Below, piece by piece: positions 8,268 to 18,346 of a DNA stretch of 40,999 nt. The stretch comes from a bacterium (GTDB lineage Bacteria; Electryoneota; Electryoneia; Electryoneales; Electryoneaceae), in the NCBI GenBank assembly GCA_019912845.1, contig JAIOHU010000066.1, positions 1 to 40,999 of the forward strand, given 5' to 3'. Position numbers and translations under genes: made by a program. The notes under the pieces were generated by a model. The model did not search any database, was not told the origin of the DNA, and saw only the letters and a list, made by a program, of their open reading frames with translations. How positions within the stretch are numbered: the first letter of the stretch is position 1; every line of letters starts with the position of its first letter.

Positions 8268-8873
8268 CTAATCTTTTCCGGCAAGAAAATCTTTATACAT
8301 CTCAGCAAGAAAATTCTCCTGCGAAGAAAGTTCCTGGAAGAGCATTGCCATAACCTTGACTTGTTGATTTGTTTTCGCAGGATCAACCGTATTGATAGTA
8401 AAAAAGAAACTGTTCAGACGTTCCGTAGTTTTCTCAAGACCATTTATTTGCACTGAATACAGTTCGGAAAGCGCACTGGTTGTTTCATAAAGCATATATT
8501 GAACTGCACCAGATGCTACAGTTGCATCCCATGAACTATGGGTGACCAATGCCATATTCAGTCCTTCTGAAAGAAACAACCTGCCAAATACGTCAAGGGC
8601 GGATTCGTTTGCGTGATCTTTCTCAAATTCCTCCTGGAATAGTTTGAATATCTTCTCATGTTGAACATGAACCTGCTCAACTTGTTCAAGGTTTGCTTCG
8701 ATCTCTTGAGTACAATTTGTCAATGCTTTTTCTGCCAATGTTTTTTTCGCATGGTTTTCACGCCACTGGTTCACACTGAATGCCAGCAATATTGAAACAA
8801 ATATAGAGATCACTTCAATCGCGAGTTGAGACCAGAATCTACCTTTTCTAACACTGCTTGCTGGTTTTTCCAT
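8268..8873 (-). CDS. Single-helix membrane protein of unknown function (DUF6090-like)
   Basis: This 201-aa protein has a positively charged N-terminus (VRKGRFW) and one transmembrane helix at about residues 15-35 (IEVISIFVSILLAFSVNQW). The helix is followed by WRENHAKK and a soluble, largely helical domain. The helix-plus-W-R-E-N pattern is typical of small FCB proteins in DUF6090-like families; that link is from memory and weak. ATG 8873 is preceded by CAGGATAGATT. The helical part could form a coiled coil (residues about 45-80). Function unknown. Confidence 0.75.
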   Translation of the reverse strand: MEKPASSVRKGRFWSQLAIEVISIFVSILLAFSVNQWRENHAKKTLAEKALTNCTQEIEANLEQVEQVHVQHEKIFKLFQEEFEKDHANESALDVFGRLFLSEGLNMALVTHSSWDATVASGAVQYMLYETTSALSELYSVQINGLEKTTERLNSFFFTINTVDPAKTNQQVKVMAMLFQELSSQENFLAEMYKDFLAGKD

Positions 8874-8959
8874 AATCTATCCTGAGAATTAAATTAGAAT
8901 GCAAATGATTAAATAATGCGTAATTTATGAATGCCCTGCAAAAACTCTGCATCGAAGTT

Positions 8960-8983
8960 CGCAATCTTGTATCCCGGGAAGAA
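8960..8983 (+). repeat. Partial GGTAGCC-family repeat
   Basis: CGCAATCTTGTATCCCGGGA is a degenerate version of the GGAATCTTGTATTCCGGG hairpin found at 9499-9545 and 6863-6898. The gap 8874-9037 contains nothing else recognised. Confidence 0.4.
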
Positions 8984-9037
8984 GCGAGCATAAGAATTAA
9001 ATTGAGGTCGGATAACATACCCTTTGTCTCTATTTAA

Positions 9038-9487
9038 TCACGGATCTCCAACTCCCTTAAGTCCATTAAAATACTTATACAATGACATTAAACAATAAGT
9101 ATCCACCCCTGCACCCATGAGAAAGCAGATGATTTTGTTGTGGTACGGGATGGCTAATTTCTTTAAACTGAAAACTTCATTTTTGGAGATTGATTTGCTC
9201 TTTGTATCACTGAAAATCGCCTGTTTCACAGTAATTTTGAGGTAGATATTAGTTCGGTCAACACTTATAAATTTCCCCTCAAATGATTCGCCTTGAAAGG
9301 TTCTTACAAGCAAACGATCCCCACTTTTCAGCTTGCTATTAACAGAATCGATAGGTATTTCACTCATTTTTGCCATTGACCGATCCATACGATTCCCGAG
9401 AGCGACACCATAAACACTACAGCCAGCAAAATTAATCGCAAGAAGAAGTAAAACGATAAGAATTCCTTGTCTTACTAGCTTATTCAT
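9038..9487 (-). CDS. Small lipoprotein with an Sm-like fold candidate
   Basis: This 149-aa protein has an N-terminal lipoprotein signal (hydrophobic residues 8-20, then FAGC with the modified Cys at about residue 23). The exported part contains GDRLLVRTFQGESFEGKFIS and VDRTNIYLKI, a five-strand pattern like Sm/LSm-type small barrels seen in other FCB lipoproteins. The C-terminus (IICFLMGAGVDTYCLMSLYKYF) is hydrophobic and may associate with the membrane. ATG 9487 follows GAGGTTATTC. No specific function can be assigned. Confidence 0.75.
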   Translation of the reverse strand: MNKLVRQGILIVLLLLAINFAGCSVYGVALGNRMDRSMAKMSEIPIDSVNSKLKSGDRLLVRTFQGESFEGKFISVDRTNIYLKITVKQAIFSDTKSKSISKNEVFSLKKLAIPYHNKIICFLMGAGVDTYCLMSLYKYFNGLKGVGDP

Positions 9488-9498
9488 GAATAACCTCA

Positions 9499-9545
9499 GA
9501 TAGGTAGCCGGAATCTTGTATTCCGGGAAGATTGAATCAAAGACA
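9499..9545 (+). repeat. GATAGGTAGCC hairpin repeat
   Basis: CCGGAAT-CTTGT-ATTCCGG is a perfect 7-bp hairpin inside a unit shared with 6863-6898. AAAGCTACCCGG just downstream (about 9552-9563) can pair with GGTAGCC, making a longer nested inverted repeat. It lies between the lipoprotein gene and the end of the phosphorylase gene. Confidence 0.6.
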
Positions 9546-9626
9546 AATGATTAAAAGCTACCCGGATTATATTACGTGTAAGATGCTTGCGAACTCCTAT
9601 ACGCCCCACATCAACCAGCAAGATCA

Positions 9627-10316
9627 CTATAAACTTGAAATGAGCTTGAATACCTGTCCTATCGTGGTACGGTTCTGTTTGACCGTTGCATGAAAACTCT
9701 CACCGGTTAATTGTTCAACACCGAGCCCGTTGGCATAGTTATCAACCATGGCAATCATGACAAGCGGAATTTCGAGTTCATTTGCGAGAATCGCTTCAGA
9801 AGCGCAGGTCATACCGACAACATCCGCAACTGTTGCCAGAAAGCTGACCTCAGCAACCGTTTCGAATTGCGGACCGTGAGTTTCGGCATAAACTCCATGC
9901 TCGCGAATAGTGAATTCTTCATTGTTAAGAATCCCCAGTACTTTATTGCGCCATGCTGTATCAAACTCCGGGACCGTAAACTTCAACGTTTCATGATGAA
10001 AGGTTCTGATTTTATTCGGCTTAAACCAATCATGGGGAACTACCAGAGTGCCAGGAGTGATTTCAGGCTGGAGGCTTCCAACTGAACCGAAAGATATGAT
10101 TTTCGTAACTCCCACCTGTTTTAATGCCGATAGGTGAAGCTGATGGTTGATCCTGTGAGGTGGGGTTTTCCCTTCAATACCATGCCTGCCGAGTAGAACC
10201 ATACTGTCAGTGATATTCAAGACACAGGAGCCGAAAGGCGAAATTATTTTCCGATTTTCACCACCCTGAAGCAGTGTTGAACCCGCAAAAGAGGTACCCC
10301 CAATAATGCCAAGCAT
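9627..10316 (-). CDS. Purine nucleoside / methylthioadenosine phosphorylase family protein
   Basis: This 229-aa protein belongs to the PNP/MTAP phosphorylase family, which splits purine nucleosides with phosphate. It shows GIIGGTSF at the N-terminus, the phosphate-loop RHG (43-45), PHRINH (52-57), GSVGSLQ, the purine/ribose-site GPQFET (about 147-152) and GMTCASEAILANEL. It is slightly shorter than typical MTAP (260-280 aa), and the specificity motif differs from both classic MTAP and PNP, so the substrate is open. ATG 10316 lies 5 bp after the addA stop with AGGAG inside the addA end, so it belongs to the addBA operon. Confidence 0.85.
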   Translation of the reverse strand: MLGIIGGTSFAGSTLLQGGENRKIISPFGSCVLNITDSMVLLGRHGIEGKTPPHRINHQLHLSALKQVGVTKIISFGSVGSLQPEITPGTLVVPHDWFKPNKIRTFHHETLKFTVPEFDTAWRNKVLGILNNEEFTIREHGVYAETHGPQFETVAEVSFLATVADVVGMTCASEAILANELEIPLVMIAMVDNYANGLGVEQLTGESFHATVKQNRTTIGQVFKLISSL

Positions 10317-10321
10317 AACAA

Positions 10322-13300
10322 TTAGTGCTCCTGTTGAAGTTGAGCGAGTCCATCAGAGATAAAATCTATGGGAAGTGATTTTTTGAAATTTTGCAAGTCT
10401 GATTTAGACCATTTGTACGTCACGATTTTACCCGGATAGAGGAAATACAACTCGGCGATGACTGTTTCACCATCCCATGCATTGAGAAGCGCTAGAGCGT
10501 ATAGTTTTAACTGATTCTCATACCCGCTTTCGTTAATCAAGTCATCCAGTTTTGATTCAGCAACCACATTTGTCTTATAGTCGATAATATGCAGGATTTC
10601 ATCTTTTTTCCACGCGAGGTCTATTTTCCCGCTGAGGTATATATTATCCAGTCGAAGATGAATTGGAATCTCTCTCGCTGAAGGAGATTTATTGATTTCT
10701 TTACTATCTCCAAAGAGCGATTGTCCCTTATCAACAAGCTGTTTCAACGATGAGAGAGAATTTTCCGGGTTTTCAATATGATAATGATACTTCAGTTGAG
10801 CTATCACAATATCTTTAGCCGCTTCCCAACTGCATCCAGGTCCTCTAAGCTGATAAACATAGTGGATGATACTGCCAACCATACTTCCCGAAAGCCCTGT
10901 GGAAACAAGATAGTCAGGGAATATCTCAAGCTCCTCCGAGATATCACCGGTTTCCAGATTATCTTCAGATTTTTCTTCTTTCATCTCACCAAAACGTAGC
11001 AGTTTCTCTAGCGACTTCACATCTGGATTCGAGAGAAATGCTGCAAACGTTGTCACTGGCAGGTGTAGTTTTTCCTTCGCCTGGGGTTGAGCAAGTCGAA
11101 CCTCTGGCGCAACATTCTCGTCTCCAGTCAGATAAATTTCTTCAAGTGAAATAGTCTCAGGTGCAGCGTGAGGTTCCTCTGAATCGTGCGCTGGAATCGT
11201 GATAACCTCGACCAAATCCCTGAAATCTTCATCAACTTGAAATTGCATCTCATCACTAATTCCGATTCCAAATGCATCCATCAAATATTCAAGCAGGGAA
11301 TTTTTGACGGGATTCAGGTCACCCTTCTTCAACGGTACGGGACTTATCATTAACAGGTGATCACGTGCACGTGTCATAGCGACATAGAGCAGACGTTTGG
11401 ATTCGGCATCCTCCTCAGCACGAGCGAGTATTTTCCGCATGTAATTCTGAAGCGTAAAACCATCTTCCACCGGTGAGAGTCCGAGATGATAATACAAAGG
11501 GTTGGAAATTGCATGAAATTTGTGATGCGGAATCAGCAAATTTCCCTTTGAGTCGATTGTATTTTTGTCGGCGTAACGAGGTTTACTCATGAGTTCAGCG
11601 CACACCACATAGGGAAATTCAAGCCCTTTAGCCGCATGCATAGTCAGGATATTTACACCTTCACCGGCTGAGATTTCAGCTTCCGAGTCATCTTCGATAT
11701 CTGGAGTCTCCAACAGCTCCTTCAACCTGACATACAATGAACGGTGTGTGTGATACCCCTCTTTTTCAAGATTACGGATTATGCCAATCAGTTTTTCAAG
11801 GTTGGCAATGGTTTGTCTGCCTCGTTCGCCTGTATTGTATGCCGCCCAGGCTCCTGATTCCTCAAGGCAGAACAGTAACAGTTCGGAGGCAGGATGATGA
11901 ATCGCAAATTGTTCCAGTTCATTCCAAAACTGCCAACCCCGGGTCACTCGTGACAGTTCATTCCTCGATAGAGAAACCTTCGCTAACCTATCAGGTGTTT
12001 TTCCCTCCGCCAGATCTTTCCAGGATTTCCGTGGATCTTTTTCGCCGAGAAAAATAAATGCCAGCATCTCCTCACTGAAATTGAAGAATGGGCTACGTAA
12101 CATGCCAACAAATGCGAGCATATCACGCGGATCTGCAAGGGTTGAAATCAGGTGCAAAATATCGAGAATCTCTTGACGCGCGAAAAAGCCCTGCCCCTTT
12201 ACAATCTGGTAAGGTATTCCAGCTTTCCGTAGTGAACTTTCGATAGTCCCCAGATGAGTACGACTTTTGATCAGGATTGCGATATCATCATAACGAAGTG
12301 GACGGACTTCATCAGAGTTATCATCATAAATCCGCATATTCTGGTCAACATCTCGTTTTAATCGTGCAGCGAGGTAATCATAAACTGTCTCACGTGATTT
12401 TCCAGGATGAAGAGCCAATTGAATTCTGGGAGCGACTCCTTTTGGTGTTTCTCTCCTCGCGGCTAAATCCTGTGGTTTCGCCTCAAAAGGCGTATGCCCA
12501 CTGAACGAACTCGCCAGTACCGATCTGAATGCCAAATTCATCGGTTCAATCAATTCTGAGACCGTTCTGAAATTATCATTGAGATTGACAAAACAGGGAG
12601 ATTCAGCCAAAGCCAGTGATCCACCCGATGATCCAACGGCAAAACTCTCTTTTGCCTTTTCCACAACCGTCACATTAGCACTGCGAAAGCCATAGATCGC
12701 CTGTTTCTCATCACCCACAAGGAATAGTTTGTCGGTTTGAATTTCACCCTTTTCATTCGAAACGAGTAAACGAATAATCTCCCATTGAATAGTTGAAGTA
12801 TCTTGAAATTCATCTACCATCAGTTGATGGATGGAGGATGTGATTCTATTGTGTACATCCGGATGTCTGGTGAGCAGTTGATAGGTTAGTTGTTCGAGAT
12901 CATCATAAAAAAGAGTGATTTTCGGAGCATACCTTTGTTCAATCAATGGAGTTGCAATTGCCGCCAGACTCTTGAGGTTATCAATATAGAACTCGTGGCT
13001 AATAGGTGTACCTTCGAGCTGATCTTCAACGGGATACTCTTTCAACAACGCTAACAAGGTTTTATTGAGATAATCCAGTGCCTCACCTGCATTCTCAAGT
13101 GCAAGTTGCAGTGAACTCCAGGTCATCTTATCAGAAATTGAGCGAAGTACCAATTCCTCTATTGTCGCCATGCTACCGGTAAAATCCAGCAGTTTCGACA
13201 GGTGAGAATCTCGTGTGTAGGACAGGTTTCGCAAGTGCTGATGAACAAGCTCTCGTTGATCGAGACGACCGCTGTCAATAACTGTGAATGTTGGATCAAC

Positions 13301-13645
13301 CCCAGCCTGCATTGGATAGGCACGAAGCAGACGTCCACAGATATTATGTATGGTTCCGATTCTCGCCCAGGCGAAACTCTCACGTTGACTATGCCAGAAT
13401 TCCTGCTCAGCACTGTTTTCATTTTCACGTTTGAGGATTTGACGGTAGATTCGCGATTTCAGTTGTGCCGCCGCTTTACGTGTGAATGTCATCGCGACGA
13501 TATTCTGCGGAGCGGTTTTCTTCTCCTCGAGGAGTCTTAAATAACGTTCGGCAAGGATTGTAGTTTTGCCAGAACCAGCACCAGCGAGGACAATCTTGCC
13601 GGAATCCAGTGAGACTGCTTTCTCTTGAGCAGGGGTCAGGTTCAC
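10322..13645 (-). CDS. addA: AddA-type UvrD-family helicase with C-terminal nuclease
   Basis: This 1107-aa protein is a superfamily-1 3'-5' helicase fused to a PD-(D/E)XK nuclease, the AddA half of a double-strand-break resection complex. Visible motifs: Walker A AGAGSGKT (21-28), motif II VDEFQDT (about 272-278), GDEKQAIYGFRSA, VNILTMHAAKGLEFPYV, YVAMTRARDHLL (about 755) and the nuclease GKIDLAW...IIDYKTN followed by ENQLKLYALAL (about 1003-1040). It starts at GTG 13645, overlapping the addB stop (GTGA). All core catalytic residues appear intact. Confidence 0.92.
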   Translation of the reverse strand: MNLTPAQEKAVSLDSGKIVLAGAGSGKTTILAERYLRLLEEKKTAPQNIVAMTFTRKAAAQLKSRIYRQILKRENENSAEQEFWHSQRESFAWARIGTIHNICGRLLRAYPMQAGVDPTFTVIDSGRLDQRELVHQHLRNLSYTRDSHLSKLLDFTGSMATIEELVLRSISDKMTWSSLQLALENAGEALDYLNKTLLALLKEYPVEDQLEGTPISHEFYIDNLKSLAAIATPLIEQRYAPKITLFYDDLEQLTYQLLTRHPDVHNRITSSIHQLMVDEFQDTSTIQWEIIRLLVSNEKGEIQTDKLFLVGDEKQAIYGFRSANVTVVEKAKESFAVGSSGGSLALAESPCFVNLNDNFRTVSELIEPMNLAFRSVLASSFSGHTPFEAKPQDLAARRETPKGVAPRIQLALHPGKSRETVYDYLAARLKRDVDQNMRIYDDNSDEVRPLRYDDIAILIKSRTHLGTIESSLRKAGIPYQIVKGQGFFARQEILDILHLISTLADPRDMLAFVGMLRSPFFNFSEEMLAFIFLGEKDPRKSWKDLAEGKTPDRLAKVSLSRNELSRVTRGWQFWNELEQFAIHHPASELLLFCLEESGAWAAYNTGERGRQTIANLEKLIGIIRNLEKEGYHTHRSLYVRLKELLETPDIEDDSEAEISAGEGVNILTMHAAKGLEFPYVVCAELMSKPRYADKNTIDSKGNLLIPHHKFHAISNPLYYHLGLSPVEDGFTLQNYMRKILARAEEDAESKRLLYVAMTRARDHLLMISPVPLKKGDLNPVKNSLLEYLMDAFGIGISDEMQFQVDEDFRDLVEVITIPAHDSEEPHAAPETISLEEIYLTGDENVAPEVRLAQPQAKEKLHLPVTTFAAFLSNPDVKSLEKLLRFGEMKEEKSEDNLETGDISEELEIFPDYLVSTGLSGSMVGSIIHYVYQLRGPGCSWEAAKDIVIAQLKYHYHIENPENSLSSLKQLVDKGQSLFGDSKEINKSPSAREIPIHLRLDNIYLSGKIDLAWKKDEILHIIDYKTNVVAESKLDDLINESGYENQLKLYALALLNAWDGETVIAELYFLYPGKIVTYKWSKSDLQNFKKSLPIDFISDGLAQLQQEH

Positions 13646-16600
13646 TTGTTCTTACCCCCATTGTTGAAATTCTGGAATGCCAGAGTGTAAGCATGCTCAA
13701 GGTAGTCTTGTTGCAAGTGTTTCTCACGTTCGGCAAAAAGATCGTGATTCTTTCGACAGATATGTTTGAAAGGGCAAAAGTTATATTTTGATTCAGGGCA
13801 GAGATCGCCGTGTTGGCTAAGCGGTTGATGAAAATAGCCATTCTTCATCGCACGCGCGATTGATACAATACGATTATTCAGTTCGGGGAGAAATTCCTCG
13901 TGGTTTTTCCTGTTCCACTTTCCGGATTGACTGATTCCATCACCCTTCAACTGATAGAATGCTGCAAGATCGACTTCCGGTTTCTCGTCAATAGATTCAA
14001 GGTACTTCTCCAGGGCGAGGGTGTATACCGGAAGCTGGAATTCTGTTCCCTGTTCAACTTTTGACTTTGTCGGCAATCCCGATCCCATAACCTTGTAGTC
14101 CCAGATACGCCACCCCTTTGCAGGATTGAAGGAAATACGATCGATTCGTCCGCGAATCTCTACCGTCTCGTCATCCGCCTCAACACGTAGAGCATCAGGG
14201 AAAATAACCGGAGTATCCTCAATTTTTCCCATACCAAAAATTGCTTCCGCAAAATGAATACGTTCGTCAGCTAGCTTGTCCACCTCATAATCCAGCACTT
14301 GACGTAAATATCCCTTTTCCTCTGATTCCAAATCGTGCAGACCAAGAAGAATCTCATTTATCACACGATCCCAGAGCAGGTTTTCAAAGGGATATTCAGC
14401 AATCTCCTCCTCCGCAGTTTTTAACAAAATTTGACGGGTTCGATCGGGATTGTCCGAAAATGCATGACTCACACCCGTTGAATCCTGCAGACGATAGGCT
14501 GTTTTTGCAAGAATGTTATGAATCAGCAATCCAAGCCCGGCAGCATCCAGTTCATCATCCACTTCCACAAGTTCTTCCAGGTGAAGCACATACCTGAAGA
14601 AAAATTTGATCGGACATTGTGCATAGGTTTTTAATTGAGTAACAGAGAGGGGATAGTCGAACAGGTTTTGTGTTATCGCATCCTTCAAATATTCATTCTT
14701 CAATAGACCATTATAGGGAGTCAAAATGTGTGGATTTTGACGCATTCCTTCTACTCTGACTCCCTCATAAGCTAAATCCCAGGGAGTGAGGTTATTCACT
14801 GCACCAGCAGCCGTCCCTAAAAGCTGGCGAGTTTTTGTAATTGCTTTTGCTTTGGACAGTCTGCGAATCGCTCGGTGCTGTTTCTCGCGATCCTGCGCTG
14901 ATAAGTCAGCCCCGACTGCGAGCTGCAAGTCCATCATCGAATGAAAATTCAGGTTCACATTTTGAGCTTCGTTCAGTTGAATCCCTGCCTGCGAAAGTTC
15001 TTCTATGAATGTGGAGGGTGTATCCTGATTTGAACCCGCTGAGGGGCAGGGGACTGAAAGATGTAATGTTTTACAGGCGAATATTGCCTCCAGCATCAAT
15101 GATCGACTCTCTGCATGCCTGTCGATATTATCAAGCCAGCTACCGGAAAAGGGAACCAGAAAATCATCTTCAGGTTTGGTGGGGAACCACGTCGAAGAGA
15201 GTCCGAGAAAATAGAGCTGACCCGTTGACAACCCACGTATATCTAATGCTCCAATAACCTGAACCCCTCCGCGCAAACGGGAATCTGGTCGGAGACGAGT
15301 CTGGTTGACAGCGCGTTCAAAAAGCTCATGATAACGTACCAACTGCCACGTTTCTTCACCGGAAAGCTGAAGAATTTCTGAAACTTGTTCCAGAACAAGG
15401 TAAAGTTTGTTCAATGCCTCCTTATCCCTCGCTGATTGTATGGTGTTCGTGGTATTTTTGTGGAGACGTGAATGAACTCCCATCTTACTCAGAAGGTTTT
15501 TTAACCACTCCGCAGCCTGTGAAACCGTACAGGGGTCAGGCAGTGAGTATATATCTTCAACAAAGCTCCTGAAATCTGAAAGTGCGGCGGAAAGTGATAG
15601 TGATCGTTGACGGTACTGTTCTGCTCTCCAATTCGAGGAATCATCCTCAGAATCAGTTTTAAGCAGGGCTGCCTGATCATTGAGCTTTGTAATCTCATTC
15701 TGAAGCGGAGAGAACCAGCTTTCATCAAGGTTTTTATCTCTTCCAATGATCCCAGCATCTCTTGCAGCACTATCGAATTCGAGAACAGCCGTTCTGTTTT
15801 GGAATGCTTTACCCCATGATACATAAGGGTTTAAGAGGATATCTGTGATCAGTTCACGTTGTGGTGTTGTCGCACGCAGACGGAAAAGTTGGGATGCCAA
15901 ACGTGCGATCGGGTTGGTGCGTAGTGGTTGCCCTAGGCGTAAATCTGTCTGAATGCCGAAACGGGGAAAAATCTCCTCGATATAGGGTAGATATTCTTCC
16001 AGATTTGTGGTGGCGACAGTTATCTCACGGTCTGGCACTAATTTGTCATGTAATTCAGAAGCGATAGCTTGTGCGACAGATTTAACTTCCGCAGTGATAT
16101 CCGTATAGTAGCGTATCGTAACCTGGAAATCGGTCGGGCTAACTTTCGGTCTGCTGTGGGAAGTGAATAGGCTCTCTACTAATTTTTCTTTTCCTTCATG
16201 GGACTGGAATTCTTCCTCGAGAACGACCGGATGGTTACGCCAACGTGCCGCTTCAATTCTTGCCAGAGCTAAAGCAGGACCGGGTTTTTGAATTTCATCA
16301 ACCAGAACGATGGCATTATTACAGCACTCAGCCAGTTTGTGAAGAAGAGAAAGTGTTGAGGGATTCACCGGCCCTAGACGGTCTATAATCAGCAACTCTG
16401 GTAAATTTGCTGCAGCCTCATTCAGGTGATTCAATGCAAGCTGCGGTGCCTGGAATGTGTCGTAACGACCTGCTATTTGCAGCCTGTCCTTATATTTATT
16501 CAAGATCGGCAGCATCCAGGGGTAGGATCGATTGATTTGATCTTGTAGCGACGGATCAGAGAGCAAACGTTGATGGATACGCAGTAGTTTGTCCGTCCAG

Positions 16601-16938
16601 CCGCGAGAAACATCTCGTCCACCGATAGCCTCAATGTTCGCCTCAATCACCACTTCATGCATTGCAAGGTGGGCGAGATCGGCATCTACTTCAGAAGCAG
16701 TTTCACCATGCCACTCCAGGATTGTCCTGGCGAGTGCTCCGGTAGGCAAAATCGTAATTCCCGCAAAATAACCACTCGAATGAGAGAGCAGGTTTTCGCG
16801 GACACGTACCACTCGACGGATCGTATCCACCAGCCACCAGACACTCCTGCCCGCTTGAGAAGTTGCAAGTGCGGTCTCAACAATCCTGTTTCTTCGTTCC
16901 TCGCTGGGAAGACCTGTCCATAATTGAATTGATGCCAT
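13642..16938 (-). CDS. addB: AddB-type PD-(D/E)XK nuclease with iron-sulfur cluster
   Basis: This protein of about 1098 aa is the partner of AddA in recombinational repair of double-strand breaks. The nuclease domain near the C-terminus has YAQCPIKFFFRYVL (about 771), GRIDRIS...WDYKVMG (about 930-950) and FQLPVYTLALEKYL. The final cysteines CPESKYNFCPFKHIC (about 1046-1060), together with the early YAQC, form the 4Fe-4S staple typical of AddB. No clear Walker A was seen at the N-terminus. The frame is open to a TTG at 16953; ATG 16938 is preferred, though neither start has a strong ribosome-binding site. First gene of the addB-addA-phosphorylase operon. Confidence 0.9.
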   Translation of the reverse strand: MASIQLWTGLPSEERRNRIVETALATSQAGRSVWWLVDTIRRVVRVRENLLSHSSGYFAGITILPTGALARTILEWHGETASEVDADLAHLAMHEVVIEANIEAIGGRDVSRGWTDKLLRIHQRLLSDPSLQDQINRSYPWMLPILNKYKDRLQIAGRYDTFQAPQLALNHLNEAAANLPELLIIDRLGPVNPSTLSLLHKLAECCNNAIVLVDEIQKPGPALALARIEAARWRNHPVVLEEEFQSHEGKEKLVESLFTSHSRPKVSPTDFQVTIRYYTDITAEVKSVAQAIASELHDKLVPDREITVATTNLEEYLPYIEEIFPRFGIQTDLRLGQPLRTNPIARLASQLFRLRATTPQRELITDILLNPYVSWGKAFQNRTAVLEFDSAARDAGIIGRDKNLDESWFSPLQNEITKLNDQAALLKTDSEDDSSNWRAEQYRQRSLSLSAALSDFRSFVEDIYSLPDPCTVSQAAEWLKNLLSKMGVHSRLHKNTTNTIQSARDKEALNKLYLVLEQVSEILQLSGEETWQLVRYHELFERAVNQTRLRPDSRLRGGVQVIGALDIRGLSTGQLYFLGLSSTWFPTKPEDDFLVPFSGSWLDNIDRHAESRSLMLEAIFACKTLHLSVPCPSAGSNQDTPSTFIEELSQAGIQLNEAQNVNLNFHSMMDLQLAVGADLSAQDREKQHRAIRRLSKAKAITKTRQLLGTAAGAVNNLTPWDLAYEGVRVEGMRQNPHILTPYNGLLKNEYLKDAITQNLFDYPLSVTQLKTYAQCPIKFFFRYVLHLEELVEVDDELDAAGLGLLIHNILAKTAYRLQDSTGVSHAFSDNPDRTRQILLKTAEEEIAEYPFENLLWDRVINEILLGLHDLESEEKGYLRQVLDYEVDKLADERIHFAEAIFGMGKIEDTPVIFPDALRVEADDETVEIRGRIDRISFNPAKGWRIWDYKVMGSGLPTKSKVEQGTEFQLPVYTLALEKYLESIDEKPEVDLAAFYQLKGDGISQSGKWNRKNHEEFLPELNNRIVSIARAMKNGYFHQPLSQHGDLCPESKYNFCPFKHICRKNHDLFAEREKHLQQDYLEHAYTLAFQNFNNGGKNK

Positions 16939-17103
16939 GGATGTAATGTACAAAAAAGAACGACGGCTGGCACGGGCATGAGAGGTTATTACAGGGTGGT
17001 CCGGGGATGAGAGGGATTGATCTTATAAGCATACTTGCTCAGCAAAATTAAGTGAACTACAAATCCTTACCCTTTATAACTCATCCCCGTGTTGCTAGGT
17101 TGA

Positions 17104-17312
17104 ATCTCTTCCATGGAGCGCCACATTCCCGTGCGGCATTTTCACTCCTACGTCATCCCGGTTATCAGTTGGGCCGGGATCCAGACAGATATTTCAGTGC
17201 GTAATCCCACGCCGTGTCATCCCGATGATGAGTTGAGCCGAGATCCAATAGCCCCGTGTCATACCAGCGTGGTGTTAGCTGGTATCCAGGAAGGTATTGT
17301 TATTCTAGATGC
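17104..17312 (+). repeat. Cluster of hairpin-type dispersed repeats
   Basis: The gap 16954-17394 has no gene but stacks several repeat units: GGAGCGCCACATTCCCGTGC with a following GGCATTTT (about 17115-17141, related to 4118-4146); two GTCATCCCG...GGGATCCA-type units (about 17153-17185 and 17217-17249); and dispersed repeat D copy 2 (17256-17310), headed by the perfect hairpin ATACCAGC-N9-GCTGGTAT (17261-17285). A 72-aa open frame across it is repeat sequence, not a gene. The insertion of several families in one gap suggests a tolerant landing site. Confidence 0.65.
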
Positions 17313-17394
17313 AAGAAAAAACAATGTTTAAGCAACATTAGATAGTACTAATGCTTTTAAATTCTCACACAGCCTGGAATGTGAAATTATAAAA

Positions 17395-17823
17395 TCAATT
17401 TGAAAATAGAGATGGTGACTTTTTGCCGGATTGGTTCGCAAATTTGTCGTCGGAATCTTGATCGTATCCGAGAAACAGATCACGTTCTATATCAAAAGCG
17501 ATACGTTTGCCAGAGCCAATGGGATTATCTGAAGTAGATTCAGCCAGGATCATCTGATGTGGATAGAGTGTAAAAGTCCATTCGTCCAGTGTGATTGGAT
17601 CGAGGTCGAGGTAGCCGCCGTCAAGAAGAGCTGAAATACTGGATGGATACTCTTCTGTTTCAGTTTCAAATGCCAAACAGGACTCGTGGATGGATTGCAG
17701 ACTAAACTTGATATCCTCCACTGTTTGATCTTTGATGTTGCCTTTATTTATACGGAATGCCACTCCCGCCGAGACTACACCAAGCAAGAGTATCAATACC
17801 AGCAAATCTCTTTTCCCGAACAC
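17395..17823 (-). CDS. Small secreted or anchored protein, pseudopilin-like
   Basis: This 142-aa protein has an N-terminal hydrophobic segment (LLVLILLLGVVSAGVAF, about 7-23) right after a charged MFGKRD start. The following region, LQSIHESCLAFETETEEYP and SSISALLDGGYLDLDPITLDEW, recalls the globular part of type II/IV pseudopilins (YP..L..L...GYL). A prepilin-peptidase site is not evident, so it may be only pilin-like. It starts at GTG 17823 behind GGAGGGG. Isolated between repeat-rich gaps; function unknown. Confidence 0.7.
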   Translation of the reverse strand: MFGKRDLLVLILLLGVVSAGVAFRINKGNIKDQTVEDIKFSLQSIHESCLAFETETEEYPSSISALLDGGYLDLDPITLDEWTFTLYPHQMILAESTSDNPIGSGKRIAFDIERDLFLGYDQDSDDKFANQSGKKSPSLFSN

Positions 17824-17995
17824 ATCCCCTCCGTGAGCGTGCGAAGTAAACCGTTTTTATACAATTTCACTACTAAAATGGATTTATCCCAGTCAGCGGG
17901 ACTGATAATACTGTTTGTATAATAGATAATCAAGGTTTGTCAGAAATAGTGTGAGTATTATCACAATGACTCAGAGAAAGAACGGGAACACAATT

Positions 17996-18174
17996 TATAA
18001 AAAGTGGCTCTTCGCTATTTTGTGTGGGTAGATATCGAATTAGAAGTGTAAACATCGTCATTGCGAGGAACGTAGTGACGCGGCAATCTCATCCTGACCT
18101 AAAGCGAGATTGCTTCACTGCGTTCGCAATGACGTCCATTCAGATACCCATGAGAAACAGCGAGGAACTATAAA
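17996..18174 (+). mobile_element. MITE-like element, copy A
   Basis: This 167-bp element (18002-18168) sits between direct repeats TATAAA (17996-18001 and 18169-18174). Its ends are imperfect inverted repeats (GGCTCTTCGCTATTTTGTGT against the complement of the right end), and its middle is a long imperfect palindrome bounded by GTCATTGCGAGGAACG and CGTTCGCAATGAC. It has no coding capacity. A second copy with the same architecture lies at 29895-30080. The internal palindrome resembles short repeats common in many bacterial genomes. Confidence 0.7.
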
Positions 18175-18243
18175 AGTGGACTTTGTTCACCCTTCACTTT
18201 TAAATGTTTTTTCTTTGTCTCTTTCCTCTCTGGATGAGATTGC

Positions 18244-18346
18244 AGTATGCGTGCTTAGGATATTGTAGTCGTTATTGTATTTTCTAAAATGATTAATATC
18301 GATACCTTCTAAAATGCCAATTAACACTACGCTGACATGACGCGCA
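18244..18346 (-). repeat. Dispersed repeat D, copy 3 (degenerate)
   Basis: Read on the minus strand it begins GCGTCATGTCAGCGTAGTGT and later has AAGGTATCGATATTAA. This matches the head and the ATTGATATTA part of the other copies with the middle replaced. The rest of the gap 17824-18403 outside this copy and the MITE shows no gene. Confidence 0.5.

Noticed and set aside
17113-17331. 72-aa open frame upstream of the pseudopilin-like gene
   Set aside because: It is made entirely of dispersed repeat units.
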